Of a DNA stretch of 64,000 bases, positions 60,435-64,000 are shown piece by piece (the first letter of the stretch is position 1; the number at the start of each line of letters is the position of its first letter). The position numbers were made by a program, and so were the translations under genes. The notes beneath the pieces were generated by a model. The model was given only the letters and a program-made list of their open reading frames with translations, had not been told where the DNA came from and searched no databases. Source of the stretch: CAYWFU01 sp964457585 (GTDB taxonomy: Bacteria > JACRDZ01); assembly GCA_964457585.1 (NCBI GenBank), contig CAYWFU010000002.1, positions 66,336-130,335 on the forward strand, read 5' to 3'.

Positions 60435-61961
60435 CTATATAGTTTTTATTTCAACCTGTTCAATATGAAAGTCAGGAACAGATTGAATATCGATTTGTTT
60501 ATCAAATTTTTTCTGTAGGTCAAGTATTTGTTCATAATTTTCTTCAAGCAAACTTTTTGCTATTTCTGGATTTAAATGAACAATAATATTTTTATTTATT
60601 CCTGAAACGCATATTTTTTTTAATTCTCTCAATATTTCAAGACTCAAAGTTAATACTGATTTAACATTACCGCGTCCACTGCAATATGGGCATGGCTGGC
60701 ATAACATACGATTTAGATTTTCTTTTACACGCTTACGGGTCATTTCAACCAGGCTAAGTTGTGTAAATTGTAAAATATTTGTACGAGCTCTATCATGCTT
60801 TAATTCTTCAGTAAGTTTCTGCATTACTTTTTCTCTATTTTCCTTTTTTTCCATATCAATAAAATCTATTATTATTATTCCGCCTATATCACGCAGACGA
60901 AGCTGATATGCTATTTCTGCTGCAGCTTCCAGGTTGGTTTTTAATACAGTTTCTTCCAGATTACGTTTCCCCACATATTTTCCTGTATTTACATCTATGG
61001 AAACTAAAGCTGCAGTCTGTTCGATAATAATATGTCCGCCGCATTTGAGTTTTACTCTTCTATCAAGAGCTTTTTGAATTTCTTCTTCTATCCCGTATGC
61101 TTCAAAAATTGGTTCCAGACGAGAATATAATTTAATTCGCGATTTAAGGTCAGGGAGTAGAAATTCAGCAAATTCAAAAATTTTTTTATATTCTTCCTGT
61201 GAATCCAGTACAAGAGTCTGCACATCATTTGTAAAGCAGTCGCGTATAACTTTATAGATAATTCCTAAATCTTCATGAATGAGGCATGGTGCAGAATTTT
61301 TCCCTGATTGAGTTTGAATTTTTTTCCACAATTTAAGCAGAAAATCAAGGTCTGTTTTAAATGCTTCTTCATCCATACCTTCTGCAACTGTTCTGACAAT
61401 GATTCCTGTGCCAGACGGCTTTATGCGTTTAATAATTTCGCGTAATTTTTCTCTTTCTTCAGGGTTTTCTATTCTGCGTGAAATACCAATATGTTCAACC
61501 ATAGGCATAAGAACAAGATATCTGCCCGGCAGAGTAATGTGTGTTGTAACTCTTGATCCTTTTTTTTCTATAGGTTCTTTTGCAATCTGGACAAGAATAT
61601 CCTGTCCTTTTTTAAGGATATCTTCAATTTGAAGATTTATTACTTTATATGGGGAATCTGTTACAGTATAAATAGATTCATCAGTATCTCTTGATTCCTC
61701 TTCAACACTCATTAATTCACGATATTCATCAATATCTTCAGATATGTCTGTAACATATAAAAAAGCATTTCGCGGAAGTCCAATATCAATAAAAGCCGCC
61801 TGCATTCCAGGAAGTATATTATTAACTTTGCCTTTATATATATTCCCTATAATTCGCGGTTCTTTTATTCTGTCTACAAACACTTCAACAAGCTGTTTAT
61901 TTTCAAGAATAGCAACCCGTATTTCATTTTTTTCAATATTTATAACTATTTCTTTAAACAT
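60435..61961 (-). CDS. rng: Ribonuclease E/G family endoribonuclease
   Basis: 508 residues, RNase G size without the long RNase E tail. S1 domain at about 35-120 (GNIYKGKVNNILPGMQAAFIDIG), then the DNase I-like domain with SIDVNTGKYVGKRNLEETVLKTN and GGIIIIDFIDM (catalytic aspartates), and the zinc link CQPCPYCSGRG near residue 410. It processes rRNA and decays mRNA. The next genes upstream (an exported propeller-like protein and DUF2344) share the strand; DUF2344 beside rng is a common order. Confidence 0.93.
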   Translation of the reverse strand: MFKEIVINIEKNEIRVAILENKQLVEVFVDRIKEPRIIGNIYKGKVNNILPGMQAAFIDIGLPRNAFLYVTDISEDIDEYRELMSVEEESRDTDESIYTVTDSPYKVINLQIEDILKKGQDILVQIAKEPIEKKGSRVTTHITLPGRYLVLMPMVEHIGISRRIENPEEREKLREIIKRIKPSGTGIIVRTVAEGMDEEAFKTDLDFLLKLWKKIQTQSGKNSAPCLIHEDLGIIYKVIRDCFTNDVQTLVLDSQEEYKKIFEFAEFLLPDLKSRIKLYSRLEPIFEAYGIEEEIQKALDRRVKLKCGGHIIIEQTAALVSIDVNTGKYVGKRNLEETVLKTNLEAAAEIAYQLRLRDIGGIIIIDFIDMEKKENREKVMQKLTEELKHDRARTNILQFTQLSLVEMTRKRVKENLNRMLCQPCPYCSGRGNVKSVLTLSLEILRELKKICVSGINKNIIVHLNPEIAKSLLEENYEQILDLQKKFDKQIDIQSVPDFHIEQVEIKTI

Positions 61962-61975
61962 AAAAGTCCTTAGGT

Positions 61976-63163
61976 CTAAGTTTTTATCTCATATAAATAT
62001 ATTTTTGAAGCATCAAAAATCAATATATATTTTTTATCTTGTGAAAATATTGGTTTTTGAGGATAATTGTATTGCTTTGTTAAATTCCCTTTGAAATCAT
62101 ATAAATATACAATATGTTGATCTTTATCATTAAAATATAAAATAATATAATTATTTGCAAGGTAAATTTCTGGTATTTCTTCTGTATATATGGGTAAAGT
62201 TCTTTCCCATATTTGTTTGCCAGTTTTTAAATCCAGCAGTTTCATAACATATTTTAAAGTATTTCCAACAAATGATTCATTAAAATATATTGCATAAGTA
62301 TCATCCTGAGAAATATCAACGCCGCACGGAGAATCATCCAGTTTTAAATTAATTCGTTTTGCCCCCGAAATCGTATAAACAGATAATAAATATGGTTCTT
62401 CTTCAGTGGAAATAATACATGAACCTCTTTTATTCATGATTGCATTTTTTTTGCTGATTTTACTTTCAACCTCAGTTTCAAAAATTTTATTACCTGTTTT
62501 ACTGAATATTATTAATTTTGTATCATTATAAATTAATAGATAATTACTAATAGGAGAAAAAAGCACATTTCTAGCCGGGAAATTATGAGTAGCATAAATA
62601 TCTCCTTTATCATTAATAAATTGAATATATTTTGTAGTTTGTTCACTTGTTCCATGAGTAAAAATAATAAATGTTCCATCAGGCGATAGATAGACATTTT
62701 CAATATTTTTATCAATTTTTGGCTGATCCCAGATAATTTCTTCTTCTTTATTTTGTTCCCGTCTATAAATATAGCGGTAAAAATTTGTTAATTTTTCATT
62801 TTCTTTATATCCCAGAAAGAAATTTCCGTCAAGTGAGATGCTTGTCAATCTATCTTTTAAGTCCGATACATGATTAAAATTTCCATTGGTTTCTATAAAA
62901 TAAATTTGATTTTTATGAAATCCTTCATAGTTCTGTTTGCCAATAAAATTAAAAGGAAATTTAGCTTGACTATATGATAAATTAAACTTATTGCTGATAA
63001 TTTTTAATGAATCACCATTTATTTCTGCTTCCCAAATTAACTCCTGTGAAGCCTGCATTTCCTGATTATTTATATTTATTTCCTGAGAATGCGCAATACT
63101 TGCCATAAAAAATATAAAAATCGCTAATATTTCAATAATATTTGTTCCAAAAAATAACCTCAT
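61976..63163 (-). CDS. Exported propeller-like protein
   Basis: 395 residues with an N-terminal hydrophobic signal (IIEILAIFIFFMASIAHS). The mature part repeats strands such as VYLSPDGTFIIFTHG, VLFSPISNYLLIYND, VDISQDDTYAIYFNE and IFSQDKKYILIFDA, each S..D..Y.I.F, as in WD40/PQQ-like propellers. No catalytic motif seen. Its start overlaps the stop of the DUF2344 gene by one base. Confidence 0.7.
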   Translation of the reverse strand: MRLFFGTNIIEILAIFIFFMASIAHSQEININNQEMQASQELIWEAEINGDSLKIISNKFNLSYSQAKFPFNFIGKQNYEGFHKNQIYFIETNGNFNHVSDLKDRLTSISLDGNFFLGYKENEKLTNFYRYIYRREQNKEEEIIWDQPKIDKNIENVYLSPDGTFIIFTHGTSEQTTKYIQFINDKGDIYATHNFPARNVLFSPISNYLLIYNDTKLIIFSKTGNKIFETEVESKISKKNAIMNKRGSCIISTEEEPYLLSVYTISGAKRINLKLDDSPCGVDISQDDTYAIYFNESFVGNTLKYVMKLLDLKTGKQIWERTLPIYTEEIPEIYLANNYIILYFNDKDQHIVYLYDFKGNLTKQYNYPQKPIFSQDKKYILIFDASKIYLYEIKT

Positions 63164-64000
63164 TAGCAGTTATCCCCTAAAATAAGGGGTATTTCATCTC
63201 CTTTCGAAAATACATTAATACGTTCAATATCTATTTTTGCTAAATCCTCCTGTGATAAATCAAACATATATTTACAGATATCCTGAGGCCGAATGCTGGT
63301 GTCTTTTTTTAAAGACAAAATCATTTGTAATATTAACACTTTTTTAAATAAAGGTAAACTACCAGTATTGGATTTTTTATTTAATTCAGACATAATATTC
63401 TCATAAGTTTTGCCCGAAAAAGCTTCGGGAAATGAATCTAAAATTGAAATTTTAAAAATTCTTGGGCGTATATTAATTTTTTCTAACCGTTCCTTTTTCT
63501 TTTTTTCAATTATGATTTCATTGCTAGTCATTAAATTATTTATTATTTCTCCAGTTCTTTTAATGTTATTATTCATCTCCAGAGGTATCTGAATTATATA
63601 AGTAGCTGCAATAATATTTTCCATTAATGAAGAAGTTTCCGGTTTGCATAAAAAAACATCTAAAATTTTAAGCTCATTCGGCATGGCATTTTCGAGTTGA
63701 TTTTTTATTTTTTCAATTTCAACTGGACGAGTAAATGTTACATCCACATATTCACTCCTGCTTGCAGTTCCCAGAGGTAAAACTGTCCCATAAGAAAGCA
63801 GCATCTGAGGATTAAATCCACATGAATAAGCTATGGGAAGCCCTGAGCGCCTGATTACTCTGCTCCATAAATGATTAAGATTAAGATGAGAGATAAATCT
63901 TAAATTTCCAGTTTTACTGTATTTAATCCTTACAATGAATTTTGTTTCTGCCTTCTGCCCTCTGTCTTCTGTCTTCTGCTTTCTGTCTTCTGCCTTCTGC
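63163..64000 (-). CDS. DUF2344 domain of a radical-SAM-linked protein (partial)
   Basis: The frame runs off the right edge. DUF2344 starts at KFIVRIKYSKTGNLRFISHL, then IAYSCGFNPQMLLSYGTVLPLG and EYVDVTF. This TIGR03936 domain is found fused to or beside a B12-type radical SAM protein. The first ATG (63804) would cut off the conserved beginning, and no start occurs between there and the edge. About 17 codons of a GCAGAAG minisatellite (read QKAEDRKQ and similar) precede the domain in frame, so it is probably the linker of a longer fusion. Confidence 0.75.
   Translation of the reverse strand, partial: QKAEDRKQKTEDRGQKAETKFIVRIKYSKTGNLRFISHLNLNHLWSRVIRRSGLPIAYSCGFNPQMLLSYGTVLPLGTASRSEYVDVTFTRPVEIEKIKNQLENAMPNELKILDVFLCKPETSSLMENIIAATYIIQIPLEMNNNIKRTGEIINNLMTSNEIIIEKKKKERLEKINIRPRIFKISILDSFPEAFSGKTYENIMSELNKKSNTGSLPLFKKVLILQMILSLKKDTSIRPQDICKYMFDLSQEDLAKIDIERINVFSKGDEIPLILGDNC

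Noticed and set aside
1..64000. tRNA or rRNA genes
   Set aside because: I found no cloverleaf with a TTC-type arm or any recognisable rRNA segment; a covariance-model search would be decisive.

Overview
This is a strongly AT-rich scaffold from an uncultured bacterium. It carries a 100-N assembly gap at 42750-42849. The cell type looks Gram-negative: there is a DUF1302-like outer-membrane barrel, a LolA-like periplasmic protein and an exported tetrahaem cytochrome. Isoprenoids are made by the MEP route (ispD). The broken genes, dispersed miniature elements and house-keeping order (DUF2344 protein-rng; trpS-fbp-nth; aroF-tyrA-aroA remnant) would suit a candidate-phylum bacterium such as an Omnitrophota-like lineage, but I cannot place it firmly from sequence alone.

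Layout. (1) 1-9.8 kb is a defence zone: a CARF-type CRISPR accessory protein overlapping a membrane protein, then two DUF4258/YgiT pairs, a cas6 pseudogene, a TumE-type toxin-antitoxin pair, an intact cas6, a ParE-type pair and an orphan antitoxin. A leader and a seven-repeat CRISPR array follow, then a damaged reverse transcriptase joined out of frame to cas1, and cas2. No interference genes are visible. (2) 9.8-12.5 kb is an aromatic amino-acid operon (aroF, tyrA, a membrane zinc-ribbon protein) ending in an aroA reduced to its two ends. (3) 12.5-15.6 kb is a graveyard of defence-type fragments (GIY-YIG, DUF4143, SNF2 helicase N-terminus, YhcG/DUF1016 with a nonsense codon) plus a possible HEPN protein, bounded by two near-identical GIY-YIG remnants. 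(4) 15.6-20.9 kb holds a DUF4139 protein, ispD, an RlmD-like methyltransferase, a PflX-like radical SAM protein and an ABC ATPase. (5) 20.9-28.5 kb is an inserted-looking block: ArsR, an MMPL/RND exporter, a LolA-like protein, an outer-membrane barrel, DUF2892, a thioredoxin-like protein, DsrE and a sulfide:quinone reductase-like flavoprotein. It separates the ABC ATPase from its likely permease at 28.5 kb. (6) 29.7-33.6 kb has a coiled-coil membrane protein and serine biosynthesis (class V aminotransferase, serA).

(7) 33.7-48.2 kb is one giant secreted protein of about 4850 residues. It is built from six modules in which tracts of LVIVD propeller blades (14, 7, 7, 14, 14 and 14 by my count) interrupt IPT/TIG domains, separated by PKD domains. 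A cysteine pair flanks every inserted tract. I consider this the most striking object in the window. (8) 48.4-64 kb has a PAS/GAF protein facing a GAF histidine kinase, a patch of mobile-element debris, a tetrahaem cytochrome and a DUF5752-like protein. On the minus strand follow nth, fbp, trpS, a HEAT protein, an ArsR/Cys-rich peptide operon, a beta-helix protein, a geranylgeranyl-reductase-like flavoprotein, rng, an exported propeller-like protein and the C-terminal DUF2344 part of a radical-SAM-linked protein running off the end.

Short non-coding elements with terminal inverted repeats recur across the window (26.07, 28.30, 31.98, 48.24 and 51.99 kb). Several have apparent 11-13 bp target duplications, one is nested in an older hairpin, and one carries the start of a four-helix-bundle gene.
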